Below, one piece after another: positions 43,848 through 54,248 of a DNA stretch of 64,000 bases. The stretch's first letter is position 1. Every line of letters starts with the position of its first letter. The position numbers were made by a program, and so were the translations under genes. This stretch comes from Plantago ovata (Eukaryota > Streptophyta > Magnoliopsida > Lamiales > Plantaginaceae). The notes beneath the pieces are model-generated. The model saw nothing but the letters and a program-made list of their open reading frames with translations, was not told where the DNA came from and made no database searches. The stretch lies in assembly GCA_028274465.1 (NCBI GenBank), contig CM051457.1, positions 71,584,496 through 71,648,495 of the forward strand, in the 5' to 3' direction.

Positions 43848-44606
43848 ATGGCACCAAAGAGACAGTCATCTAAGACATCAAAGTCATCTAGGGTTGACAG
43901 TGCTGGAAAAAGCACTGCTCCGGTGATAACTCCGGTGCAAAAGAGAAGTATATCCGATACATCTATGAACAAGAACTAGACGGTGACAATGAGGAGGCAC
44001 TTGACTTGATTAAACAGCAAGGCCTCACTCACTTTATAACAGCTCGCCCTAAGAAAGTGAGTATGTTAGATACTATGGAGTTCTACAACAATGCAGAAAT
44101 CCAGACCCTAACTGATGGTCAAGGAATCACTGAAAAAGTGATCTTCTCCACAGTTCAGAATGTGCAAATCGTCCTGAAATGGACTGATTTAGCAGAAATC
44201 TTTCAGATTCCGACCACTGGAACTGAAGATGACATCACTGCCACTGACGAAGAAATTGAAGCCTTCTACAGTGATGTCAGAAATGAGAAAATGAAGAAAG
44301 GGGAGATTGCTCGCGTGACTTGGACAAAGCACGTTAAGACGAAGTATCTCTGCCATTCACTTTGTCTAGTAGCTCTGCTACTAATCAAAGTCTTAGACTC
44401 CCAAGTCGTAGGAATAGACCAAGTAGGCTTGAGAAGGTGGCCACTGTTGATGCATATCTATGAGAACAAAACTGAGCTCAACTGGGCAAAGTACATATTC
44501 AACAGACTTGTTGATTGTGTTACTAAATTCAAGGTTAAGGTTGAAGACAACAAGGTCTCACCTACCTTCCCAGTCATGTATGGACTAAAAATATGCTATA
44601 TTCTTG
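43848..44606 (+). pseudogene. Sirevirus copy B ORF3, N-terminal part up to the gap
   Basis: Starts MAPKRQSSKTSKSSRVDSAG. About 70 codons found in copy C are deleted near 43945, shifting the frame. The domain then continues (KVSMLDTMEFYNNAEIQTL, TDLAEIFQIPTTGTEDD, QVGLRRWPLLMHIYENK) until the N gap. The C-terminal end reappears at 55902 on the far side of copy C. Confidence 0.85.
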
Positions 44607-44706
44607 NNNNNNNNNNNNNNNNNNNNNNNNNNNNNNNNNNNNNNNNNNNNNNNNNNNNNNNNNNNNNNNNNNNNNNNNNNNNNNNNNNNNNNNNNNNNNN
44701 NNNNNN
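44607..44706. other. Assembly gap (100 N)
   Basis: Exactly 100 N, the usual placeholder for unknown length. It lies where plus-strand copy B ORF3 meets minus-strand copy C ORF3. The 3' LTR of copy C and more ORF3 sequence are missing here. Confidence 0.97.
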
Positions 44707-45750
44707 CAGTAGATAGTTGTTTCATTGAGTTTTGATGGCTTCAATTACTGGAGTTTTCGCCAGTAAGTTTAAGTTTGTTAATTGAGTAGTTGCTGAAGGC
44801 AACGTTTGAGACTCAATAACTGGAGTTTCGCCAGTAGTAAGTGGAAGGGATGGAACTCTTCCTTTGATTTGGTCTTGAAGATTCACCAATTTCCAGATCC
44901 TGCGTATGCCTTGCATGGATCACGAGACTGTTTTGTAGAGCTCGTTGGTAATCTTCATCTTCTTCATCCTCATCTTCAGGGTTTCTTCAGTAACCTTGGC
45001 ATCAGAAACTGGACTTTTGCCATTTTTCAAGGCAGCCCTTTTTCTGGCGTATTCTTCTTCAGTATCAGCACCCTTGCACAGGTGCTTGATTTTCAGCATC
45101 AGCAGGAGGTTGAGATTCTTGCTGAGATTGTTGTTGTTCAGCTTGCTGATTGTCAGATGGAGTAGTTTCAGCAACTGTTAACTTCAATCCACCAGCAACC
45201 AGGACTTGGACCTTGATTGTCATCATCGTCATCTTTCTTTCCTTAGAATCTTTCCCTCATCATCACTGGGATCAGTGGGAATGTTCTCATCTTCTTCTTC
45301 TTCTTCATCATCTGTCAGAATGACTAGCTCCACGTGCTTATACAAAGCAACACTTGTCACTTCCTCTTCCTCAGTTATTTTGTGGGGATCAGCCACCACA
45401 GGAACAAAACCTTTGAGCATCACAGCTTGTTCAGCTGGAGAGGCACTCTTCAATTTGGCCTCAATTCTCTCTGATTTGAGCAATCAGATTGGAGCTCATT
45501 TGCTGAGAATATGTCATTCTTCAGGAAGGATGGAGTGGACAAATGTTTCGAGCTTTACAGAGGGTTTCTCTTTTCTCGTTTGAGAGATGAAGGTGAAGAT
45601 CTGAGAAATCCATTCTCCCTGTACCTTTGCCAGTTGCTGACGACTTAGCAACTCTGACAAAGTTGTCCTTTTGAAGTTCAAGTAAAGTTCTTCAGAACTT
45701 ACTTGCTGATCTTCAGTGATGAGTACCACTTCAGTGGTCTCCTTTTGAGC
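44707..45750 (-). pseudogene. Copy C ORF3, downstream exons, frameshifted
   Basis: Continues ORF3 after intron 45751-45824: TLSELLSRQQLAKVQGEW, SVKLETFVHSILPEE, then YKHVELVILTDDEEEEEDE, ARKRAALKNGKSPVSDAK and TTGETPVIESQTLPSATTQL, in different frames separated by stops and small indels. The homologous copy F fragment (37128-38930) shows the same order. Acidic and Ser/Thr-rich; no domain recognised. Confidence 0.65.
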
Positions 45751-46118
45751 CTGAAAAAGAATTTTATTTAGATCAGGATTGGTTGGAGAATTGTTTTAGA
45801 GTTTATATCTGAAACATGATTTACATGCTGAGAGTCAGCAAGCTCATGTAGTACAATTTCCATTCCATGAGGAGCTGGAGTAGCATCCTCCATTTGTTCA
45901 TCCTGAAATAAATTATAATTAGACACAAGTACTAAGCTGTCAAACTTAGTTTTTATACCAAAATTATTAACTACCTGCTGAGCAGGGAGTGTTGGTTCTG
46001 GTGCAGAGGCTTCAGCAACCATCTGACTTGCATCTTGAGAAGTCTGTAGAGAAAGAATAATTTTAGCAAAAGAACAATTTTCAGAATTTGAAGTTTTACT
46101 GATGGTTGAATTAACTAC
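45751..46118 (-). other. Three apparent short introns in ORF3
   Basis: On the minus strand: 46044-46118 (75 bp, CAG|GTAGTT...CTACAG), 45903-45974 (72 bp, CAG|GTAGTT...TTTCAG) and 45751-45824 (74 bp, CAT|GTAAAT...TTTCAG). Exons between them are 69 nt (45975-46043) and 78 nt (45825-45902), both multiples of three. The first two introns lack in-frame stops, so the ORF reads through; the third contains the stop that ends it. Confidence 0.65.
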
Positions 46119-48185
46119 CTGCTGAGGAAGGACAGGTTGTGGCTCAGTCCTTTCAGCATTAACAGTTTCTTCAGCTTCTGGGACTGTTTCTTCAGCAGAC
46201 TTCTGATTTTGCTCTAACTGAGAAAGCTGTGCGGTTTCAGCAATCTCCCTTGTCCCTGAAATGACAAGTTGAGCAGAAGCATCTTGACCTTTAAGCTCAC
46301 TGCTTGTCATGAAGAGATCAATTGACTTGTTGGATGATTCTTCAATCTCCAACTCCATTTGTTTGCTTAAATCTTTCAGAACAAGTTGGACTTTGTCAAT
46401 TGATGTCTTGGGTGAACTTGGGCCAGTATTCTCAGCATCACGAGATGCGTCGTTGAATAATGCTTCTTGAGTTTCAGCAACTTCAGGAACTAGAACCATT
46501 GCTATTTCAGCAACTGGTTCGTCAGCAAGCTGGGTCTCAGCAACTTGATGAATTGCTTGTTCAGCAACCATCTTTTCAGCAGCATCAGCAAGTGCCGCTC
46601 TTTGCAGATCATCAGCAATGTCACTTGCTGGTTCCATAGTTGGATCATTTGGAATATCTACAATGTAGATATCTGGGACTTGGGCAGGAATTTCATTTCC
46701 ACTGCCTTGTGGTCTATTCTCAGTAGAGTTATCAACATTAAGTTGATTGTTGAAGGCTTCCGCAAACACTTCAACATTGCTGACATATGCTTCAGTAATT
46801 ACTTCAGCAACATCTACTGGCAAATGCGTTTCAGCATTTGTCTGGGAATTGACTGAGGAGTCTTGGACATTAGGGACTGACTGAGAAGCCAGTGTCTTCT
46901 TTCTTTTGTTGCTTGTCCGTTTCCTCTTAGGTACGGGATTTGCTGATGACGCTGCAGTCTGAGTGTCATCATCAGCTTTCCTCTTTTTCTTTTTAGATTT
47001 CTCCAGTATCCCAGAGTCATCTATTGTTGCCTTTTCAGCAACAGGTGTTGTACACGTACCTTGTTGATTTTCTACAGCAGTTTCATTTGTGTTACCACCA
47101 CCAACAGCAGTTTCATCTCTAAGTTGCTGAGTGGTAACATCTGCAGCTGTTGTATACCTTTCTTGCTGGCTTGTGCTGACAACATTTGCAGTTGTTGTCT
47201 TCTTAGTTTTCTTTCCAGCAATCTTAGGTACATTCTGCTTGTAGAAAGATCTTCCCACATTGCACACAGATTTCTTGATTGGCAATGGGTTTCTTAGCTG
47301 AATCCTGAAATGTTCAAGGATATAGCATATCTTGATTCCATACATAACTGGAAAGGAAGGTGAGACCTTGTTGTCTTCTACCTTTACCTTGAACTTAGTG
47401 ACACAATCAACAAGCCTTTTGAAAATGTACTTAGCCCAGTTAAGTTCCGATTTATTTTCATAGATATGCATCAGCAATGGCCATCTTCTCAGGCCTACTT
47501 GGTCAATTCCTCCAACTTGGGAGTCAAGAACTTTTATCAGTAGCAGAGCTACTAGACCAAGTGAATGGCAGAGATGCTTTCTCTTAACGTGCTTTGTCCA
47601 AGTCACGGAAGCTATCTCGCCTTTCTTCATTTTTGCATTTCTGACGTCACTGTAGAAAGCTTCTATTTCTTCGTCAGTAGCAGTGACGTCATTTTCAGTT
47701 CCAGTGGTTGGAATCTGAAAGATTTTCGCTAAATCAGTCCATTTCAGGACGATTTGCGTGTTCTGAACATAAGTAAGGATCACTTTTTCAGTGATTCCAT
47801 TACTGTCTGTAAGGGACTGGATTTCTGCATTGTTGTAGAATTCCATAGTATCAATCATACTCACTTGCTTAGTGCGAGCAGAGACAAAATTCATGAGGCC
47901 TTGTTGCTTGATGAACTCAAGCGCCTCTTCATTTTGGTCATCAAATTCTTGTTCATAAAAGTACCTAATGTACTTTTCTTTTGCAAACCCTCCCCATTGC
48001 ATCAACATCTCACACTTTGCAGTGTCAAGATATGACGGAGGCATAGGTTTTACAGTGATTCGGTCGTTTTTCAACACAACTTTCGTTGTGTTTGGGGCCA
48101 GATTAGTCACCGGAGCAGTGCGTGTTTCAGCACTATCAACCTTTGACGATTTTGAGGACTTAGATAACTGTCTCTTGGGAGCCAT
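45768..48185 (-). CDS. Sirevirus ORF3 protein, copy C
   Basis: An 805-residue open frame in the position of the env-like ORF of Sireviruses. Residues 1-30 are Lys/Ser-rich (QLSKSSKSSKVDS). Residues about 50-290 form a conserved globular region (EKYIRYFYEQEFDDQNEEA, IVLKWTDLAKIFQIPTTG, VTWTKHVKRKHLCHSLGL, GLRRWPLLMHIYENKSELNW, SPSFPVMYGIKICYIL). Its pattern recalls the putative plant transposon protein domain (PF20167-like; my inference). A basic, nuclear-localisation-like stretch (KKKKRKADDD, PKRKRTSNKRKK) lies at about 400-440, then a long Gln/Glu/Ala-rich tail. No signal peptide or membrane segment is evident, so an envelope role is not supported. The last 110 codons include two probable introns. 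Confidence 0.7.
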   Translation of the reverse strand: MAPKRQLSKSSKSSKVDSAETRTAPVTNLAPNTTKVVLKNDRITVKPMPPSYLDTAKCEMLMQWGGFAKEKYIRYFYEQEFDDQNEEALEFIKQQGLMNFVSARTKQVSMIDTMEFYNNAEIQSLTDSNGITEKVILTYVQNTQIVLKWTDLAKIFQIPTTGTENDVTATDEEIEAFYSDVRNAKMKKGEIASVTWTKHVKRKHLCHSLGLVALLLIKVLDSQVGGIDQVGLRRWPLLMHIYENKSELNWAKYIFKRLVDCVTKFKVKVEDNKVSPSFPVMYGIKICYILEHFRIQLRNPLPIKKSVCNVGRSFYKQNVPKIAGKKTKKTTTANVVSTSQQERYTTAADVTTQQLRDETAVGGGNTNETAVENQQGTCTTPVAEKATIDDSGILEKSKKKKRKADDDTQTAASSANPVPKRKRTSNKRKKTLASQSVPNVQDSSVNSQTNAETHLPVDVAEVITEAYVSNVEVFAEAFNNQLNVDNSTENRPQGSGNEIPAQVPDIYIVDIPNDPTMEPASDIADDLQRAALADAAEKMVAEQAIHQVAETQLADEPVAEIAMVLVPEVAETQEALFNDASRDAENTGPSSPKTSIDKVQLVLKDLSKQMELEIEESSNKSIDLFMTSSELKGQDASAQLVISGTREIAETAQLSQLEQNQKSAEETVPEAEETVNAERTEPQPVLPQQVVNSTISKTSNSENCSFAKIILSLQTSQDASQMVAEASAPEPTLPAQQVVNNFGIKTKFDSLVLVSNYNLFQDEQMEDATPAPHGMEIVLHELADSQHVNHVSDINSKTILQPILI

Positions 48186-48713
48186 TTATTAAATAGAGCA
48201 AGAAAGATTGTACGAAAAGAGATAGTTTGCTTTTTGACCGGAGGTACAGTAGATTCACGCTAGAATTTGCAGAGAAAGGAAATGTGAGTTAAAGAATTTT
48301 GTCATTTCTCTAACTCCTTCTTTATATAGTGTCTCTGGTGTGTGAGAAACTCAATCGATTTGAGCTCTCAGCAAGGGTAAAACAGAGAAACACTAGAGTT
48401 AGTGGAGCCTTTGCATTGAATGCGTAGTGGCCCACTAACTAAAACCGTCAGAGCACTCTCTCTCTTTGTTTTGTTAGTCGTTAGATTAGTAACTCCTTTC
48501 AATCAATGGCCACGATTGAATTTCATGTCATGATTATTGCGAGTTTATCTGTGCCAGCTTAACGTCACAAATTGATTTTACCGAGTAATAACGGATAGAT
48601 TGCTTGTTGAAATAGATAAGAATCTTTTCAGCGAGTTTGAATTAACAATCTAGATACTTACTGAAAGTTCCCCCTTACTTAGATATCTCATATTTTCTTT
48701 AAGTTTAAAGATA
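48186..48713 (-). other. Spacer and promoter region before ORF3 (copy C)
   Basis: Counterpart of 43321-43847. Contains a TATA box at 48321-48328 and a CT-rich leader. No coding frame. Confidence 0.6.
48321..48328 (-). promoter_or_regulatory. TATA box upstream of ORF3, copy C
   Basis: The minus strand reads CACTATATAAAGAAGGAG, 136 bp before the ORF3 ATG; same place and sequence context as copy B. Confidence 0.55.
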
Positions 48714-49076
48714 TTTCTGATTTCCCGTATCATTAAATTCTTTTGTACTTGAGACATCCTTTGGTAAAATCTAAGAGATGAGCTTTGCTCTTTTTCTGAG
48801 TTCCCGTCTCAGAGAATTCCTTTGATACTTGAATACCTGTTTCAGTATCTTTTGATTGTCTGAGTACCCGTCTCTGCAATCCTTAAGTTCTTTCTCTTAC
48901 TGAGTGCCTGTCTCAGCAAGTGGTCAAGTTTCCTAACAAATACCCGTTTTGAGGAATTACTTGCTGAATTCCTGTTTCAGCAATCATGTAGTGACTTATC
49001 ATTTCTTAGAAGAAATCAGTGACTTGGTCTTTTGGACAGGAATACTTTGGCTTGCTGAATACCTGTTTCAGCATTC
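48714..49076 (-). repeat. Post-pol hairpin array, copy C
   Basis: Plus-strand reading: TTCTGAG/CTCAGAG (48794-48814), GATACTTGAA/TTCAGTATC (48824-48849), GATTG..CTGAG/CTCTGCAATC (48854-48881), CTTACTGAG/CTCAGCAAG (48896-48920), CAAA/TTTG near 48938-48952, TTGCTGAA/TTCAGCAA (48961-48983) and TTGCTGAA/TTCAGCA (49052-49073), all around TACCCGT, TGCCTGT or TTCCTGT loops. A degenerate one lies at 48714-48733. Confidence 0.85.
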
Positions 49077-49091
49077 TGCCAAGTGTATCCT

Positions 49092-51748
49092 TTATTGAGG
49101 TAGTTCAATCAATCCAAGGTTATACCTTAGCATTGCGAACCTATTATCCGGTAGGGGCTTGGTAAAGATGTCAGCAAGCTGATCTTCAGTGCCTACTTTC
49201 ACAACCTCAATATCACCTTTTTCCACATGATCTCTAATGAAATGATGTCTAATATCAATGTGCTTAGTCCTAGAGTGAAACTTAGGATTTTGGATTTTGC
49301 GTAATTGGAATAGCACTTGTATTATCACAAAAGATTGGTGTTTTCTTTGCAGAAATACCATAATCTCTTAATTGTTGCTGAATCCATAGGATTTGAGCTG
49401 TGCAACAACCATCTGCAATGTATTCAGATTCAGTAGATGAATTGGCGACACAAGTTTGCTTCTTGCTGAACCATGATATTAATCTAGTACCAAAAAACTG
49501 ACAAGTTCCAGAAGTACTTTTTCTATCAAGAGTTGATCCACCATGATCAGCATCAGAATAGCCAACCAATTCAAGTCCAGAATCTTTAGGATACCATAAT
49601 CCAACATTGACTGTACCTTTAACATATTTCAGTATCTTGATTGCCTTTTTGTAGTGTGATTCTCTTGGATCAGATTGGAATCTTGCACACACACAAACAG
49701 CATACTGAATGTCAGGTCTACTTGCTGTTAGATACAACAAGGAACCAATGAGCTTCCTATACTTGTGTTCTTCAACACTTTTGTCCTCTTTAGTATAGCC
49801 CAATTTGGTACCAACACTCATAGGGATCTTTTCAGGTTTTTCATCCTCTTTGATCCTAAACTTTATGAGCATTTCTTTCGCATACTTTGCTTGATTTATG
49901 AATATTCCATCTTTGAGTTGCTTGACTTGCAATCCTAGGAAATAATTCAAGTTTCCCATCATACTCATTTCAAACATATTTGTCATGAGTTTGGCAAAAT
50001 CATCACAAAGTTGCTTGTCCTTAGATCAAAAAATTATGTCATCCACATAAATTTGAACTAAGATTATTTTACCATCATGGTTCATGGTAAATAATGTTTT
50101 GTCAACTTCACCTTTCTTGAAACCATTTTCCAGCAAGAACTTAGCCAATGTATCATACCATGCTCTTGGTGCTTGCTTTAGACCATATAAAGCTTTCTGA
50201 AGCTTATATACCATCTTGGTTTCTGAGGGAAGTTCAAAGCCAGGGGGTTGTTCTAGGTAGACTTCTTCAGCAAGTTCACCATTTAAGAATGCACTTTTAA
50301 CATCCATTTGGTAGACAATGAAGTCATTGTGAGCAGCAAAGGCCAAGAAAAGCCTAATTGCATCCAATCTTGCAACTGGAGCGTAAGACTCATCATAGAA
50401 TACATTCTGATATTTCTTCTTCAGCAGGCACACCTTGTGACTTTTCGTAGAATACAACATGCACAGATTCTTCAATCTTTTGTGCCTTTTTGTTGTAAAC
50501 TCTATAAGCTTTGCTATGCAAGGAGTAGCCAAGAAATATCGCTTCGTCTGCCTTTGGTTGAAATGTTCTAAGGTATTCTCTACCATTGTTAAGAACGAAA
50601 CACTTGCAACCAAATACTCTTAGATGAGTGATGTTAGGAGGTCTTCCAACAAACAATTCATAAGGAGTTTTGTTGTATTCCTTAGTAATTAGACATCTAT
50701 TTTGAGTATAGCAGGCGGTATTAATCGCTTCGCCCCAATAAGCCTCACTTATTTCAGTGTCAGCAAGCATTGTTCTTGCGGCTTCTTTCAGGGTACGATT
50801 CTTCCGTTCAGCAACACCATTTTGCTGTGGTGTTCTTACTGAGGATAACTGATGTTGAATACCTTTTAAGGTACAATATTCAGTTATGTACTGGTTTAGA
50901 AACTCAGTACCATGGTTTGTCCTTATGACTTTTACCTTGTCATTTTTCATGACTTCAAGCTTATTCAGTAAGTTAGGTATTTCAGTCTTGGTTTCAGATT
51001 TGTGCTTGATGAATACTACCCAAGTGAATCTTGAATAGTCATCTACCACGACTAGACCATACTTCTTACCAGCATAGCTTGTTGAAGAAGATTCAAACAA
51101 GTCCATGTGCAAGAGTTGTAAAGGTTTTGTAGTTGACGGTAGTGCCTTGTTCTTGAAAGAAGATTTGGTTTGCTTTCCTTGCTGACATGCATTGCAAACA
51201 CCATCCTTCTTAAAAGTAACCCTAGGTAATCCAACTACAAGTGACTTTTTAGACAGCTTATTCAGCTTCTTGAAGTTTAGATGACTTGTTCGTTTATGCC
51301 ATAACCATGCTTTTTCAGTAAGGCAATCATGATCTGAGACAAGATATTTTTCAACGTTTGCTGAAGACCAATCAACGGTGTACAAGCCTCCTGATCTTCT
51401 TGCAATCATTATAACCTTTTTAGTCTCAAAATCTACAAGTTTACATTCATCACTTTTAATTTCGATGAAGTATCCTTTGTCAGCAAATTGACTCATGCTG
51501 AAAAGGTTAAACTTAAGATTTTTGACATAAAGAACTCCAGAAATGGTTATGCATCCTAACTTCACATCACCATATCCTTTTGTAGATCCGGAGCCTCCAC
51601 CAGCAAACCTTATTGTTGGACCTTTAGACCACCGTCTATAGTTTATAAGGTTATTTTTGTTGCCCGTCATGTGCTTTCCACAACCACTATCAAAGTGCCA
51701 GATTGCATCGTTTGTCTCCGTGGCTGCAGTCTGCACAATCAAGAGCAA
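49092..51748 (-). pseudogene. pol: Sirevirus copy C pol, broken
   Basis: Protease FDSGCGKHMTGN, GAG-pre-integrase WHKRTSHLNF and CNACQQGKQTKSSF, integrase VVVDDYSRFTWVVF and QNGVAERKNRTLKEAA in frame 51748-50393. The middle catalytic Asp is Asn (codon 50915-50917). About 240 codons linking integrase to RT are deleted near 50393. RT 50613-50026: QMDVKSAFLNGELAEEV, IYVDDIIF, then TGA where copy B has Gly. RNase H 49986-49282: VGYSDADHGGS, ANSSTESEY, then a frameshift. Ends NLGLIELPQ at 49092. Confidence 0.9.
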
Positions 51749-51753
51749 ACAAG

Positions 51754-54136
51754 TTAATTATCCAATGATGGATGTCCATTAACATGTTCAAGAATGCGTC
51801 CAGTGGAAACCCAAGTCTGAAGTTTTTCAACTTTGACTTGTTTTCTACTTGCTGAGGAACTAGGAGGTTTTGAGCTGAAAGACTTTTGACTCGTGCTGGT
51901 CAAATCCACTTTCTGATGTGGTGTCTTGCTCTGTTGACCTTTTTGCTGAACATACTTTTCAGTAAGTTCTTTTCTAGCAAGGTTCCTTCTAGTCCTAGCA
52001 TTGGGAGTCTTTTCAGAACTCTTAGGCTTGGTTTTCTTCATCTCTTTGAAGTATCTTTGCTGACTTTGCTTATACTCATGAAAGAGTTGACTTTGCATGG
52101 TTTTGAAACCGAGTCCACTCTTTGGAGAATGCTGAGCTTTAGCTTCAGCAACCTTACTTGATTCAGGTTTGTCAGCAAAGGATTTCTGATTACTTTTAGT
52201 AATCTTGCCTTTAGTCTTAACAACTTGCTTTCCAGCAACTTGTTTGGCGGAATGCTTCACAGCATTCTTCTTCTTTCCAGTTTGCTTCTCAGCAACCTGT
52301 TTTCCTTTTAAAGTCTTGTTACTTTGAGTAGCAACAGCGGGCTTTATGGTCATAGGTACTTGATTGCATGTTTCAGCAACATTAGTTTGACCAAACTGAT
52401 AGATTACTGGAGGACTACTATCAGTAGCACGTACAAAGGAGATAGGTGATTTATCTTTTCTCAAGATTTCTACGTTATCACCTTGGCACGTTGCTCCTAA
52501 ACCTTCTTTCTGAGATGGATCTCTCAAATAAGAGTTTAGTTCAGTCAGTGTATTACTTGCATCCACATAAGATTTGAAATTGACTTTCATCTTTTTCATT
52601 TCTTGGATTTCAGCAAGTTACTTTAGAATTGAGGACTGATACTCTTCCAATTCTAATGCCATTTGAGATTTTTTCTCTACAGCCTCAGCAATCAACTTCT
52701 TAAGACGCCTTATTTCAACATCTTTTTCTTCTGTCTCTTCCTTCAGCAAAACGTACTTTTCAGTAGTCTGCTTGGTCAGAGTTTCAGCAAGTTGTAGTCT
52801 CTCTTGCTGTTTGCTGAGAGTATTCTCAAATCTTTCGATTTCTCCTTGAATCTTGTTAAGGTCAATCTCGTCTTCACTTTCTGAGTCTGAGTCAGAGGTA
52901 GAGTTGTTTACCTGACCGGCCATGAGGCAGAATTCGTAGTTAGACACATCTGGATAAGCTTCCATAGCTATTCCACAAACTTCCTTGCCAATCTCCACGT
53001 CTAGAGTGGCTTCTTCACCGTCGGTGTCTGAACTTTCATCCTCACTGTCTTCGGAGCTAGTATCAATGCACAATGCATCGATTTTTGCTTGAAGCTTCTT
53101 CTTTGCTTCAGCAATAAAAGCTCTTTTGAACTTCTTCTTCTTTTCAGCAGATTTGCCTTTCATCAAAGGGCAATTAGCTTTGAAGTGTCCAGGCTTTTTG
53201 CAGTAAAAACATAGATCATTTCCAACTGCTGGCTCTTCTGATGAAGTAGCTTGCTGAGCTTGCTTGTTCAGCAAGCTAGTATCATTCTTGTACTTATAGT
53301 AGTTGTTACCAAGATGCTTTTTCAGCTTCTCTTTTGCTTTTCGCCTTTCAAGTTCCTTGCTGATGAATTTCTTCATGTTTTTAACAACTAAAGCATTTTC
53401 ATCAGCAGGCTCTTTATCATTCTTCTTTTTAGAAGATGACGGCTTTGCAGCAAGAGCAATGTTTTGCAATTTTTCAGCAAACACATTTTCTCTTTGCTTT
53501 GTCTCATAGTTGACAGTAGCAAGATGAGAGAACAACTCTGTTGGTGTAATGTCTGCCATTCTTGATTCAGACTTCTGATGATAGTTTTTACTTTCTCAGA
53601 ATCTGAGTAGAGGTTTCCAACACCCAATGCTGCCATTTCACTAACAAGAGTTGTGAATCTGAAGTCCAAGTCTTCCAGTGACTCGTTTGCACCTTGCTTA
53701 AAGTTTTGAAACATTAGCTTAAGTACTTCAAGTTTGTTTTCTTGGTCTTGTCAGATCCAGTAAAAAGATCTTGAGCCATTTTCCAAGCCTCCTTTGCAGT
53801 CTTAGCACCCCACAGTTTGCACTGTATGGTATCCGGAGTTGATCTGATGATGATATTTCTTGCTTGGCCATCAAGACGGAATCTCTTAGCTTCGCCAGAA
53901 GTCCATTCCTCTCTTGGTTTTGGCACAACCGTGTCTGATGGTTCGCCTTGGATGGTTTCCTTTCCAGCTTCAGTGGTCCTATGAGGGAAACTCCTTTCAA
54001 CCTTGGTGATCTTGATAGGTCCATCATTAATGACGGTGACCATCTCATCACTAATGGCCTCAAGATGTAGCATCATGTTGTTTCGCCATTTCTCGTAATT
54101 TTCCAGCTTCAGAAAGGGAGCATCTCCTAAAGACAT
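51754..54136 (-). pseudogene. gag: Sirevirus copy C gag, broken
   Basis: Starts MSLGDAPFLKLENYEKWRNN (54136). The capsid region (UBN2/DUF4219-like: RSTPDTIQCKLWGAKTAKEA) loses frame near 53740. FKQGANESLEDLDFRFTTL continues in another frame, then a deletion near 53560. A zinc knuckle CFYCKKPGHFKANC and a basic KKFKRAF segment lie in 53559-52618. A TAA at 52618-52620, Leu in copy E, splits off a Lys/Gln/Ser-rich tail (52599-51754). Gag ends in a different frame from pol. Confidence 0.88.
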
Positions 54137-54234
54137 CCTGTCAGCAAAGCACTACCAAACTAATCAAGTGAGAGTGATTTACGGAAAGCACTTAAGGGGA
54201 TCTAGGTTCAGTGAAGAAGGCTAAAGAACCTCCT
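54137..54234 (-). other. Copy C short leader
   Basis: About 100 bp between primer site and gag ATG. Nothing else seen. Confidence 0.6.
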
Positions 54235-54246
54235 GCTCTGATACCA
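54235..54246 (-). promoter_or_regulatory. Primer-binding site of copy C
   Basis: The minus strand reads TGGTATCAGAGC, two bases from the LTR end at 54249. Confidence 0.92.
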
Positions 54247-54248
54247 CT

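Noticed and set aside
46545..46856. Plus-strand ORFs inside ORF3
   Set aside because: Antisense shadows of the 805-codon ORF3, without domains.
45768..48185. Envelope glycoprotein
   Set aside because: No signal peptide, transmembrane segment or cysteine-rich ectodomain; only position recalls env-like ORFs.
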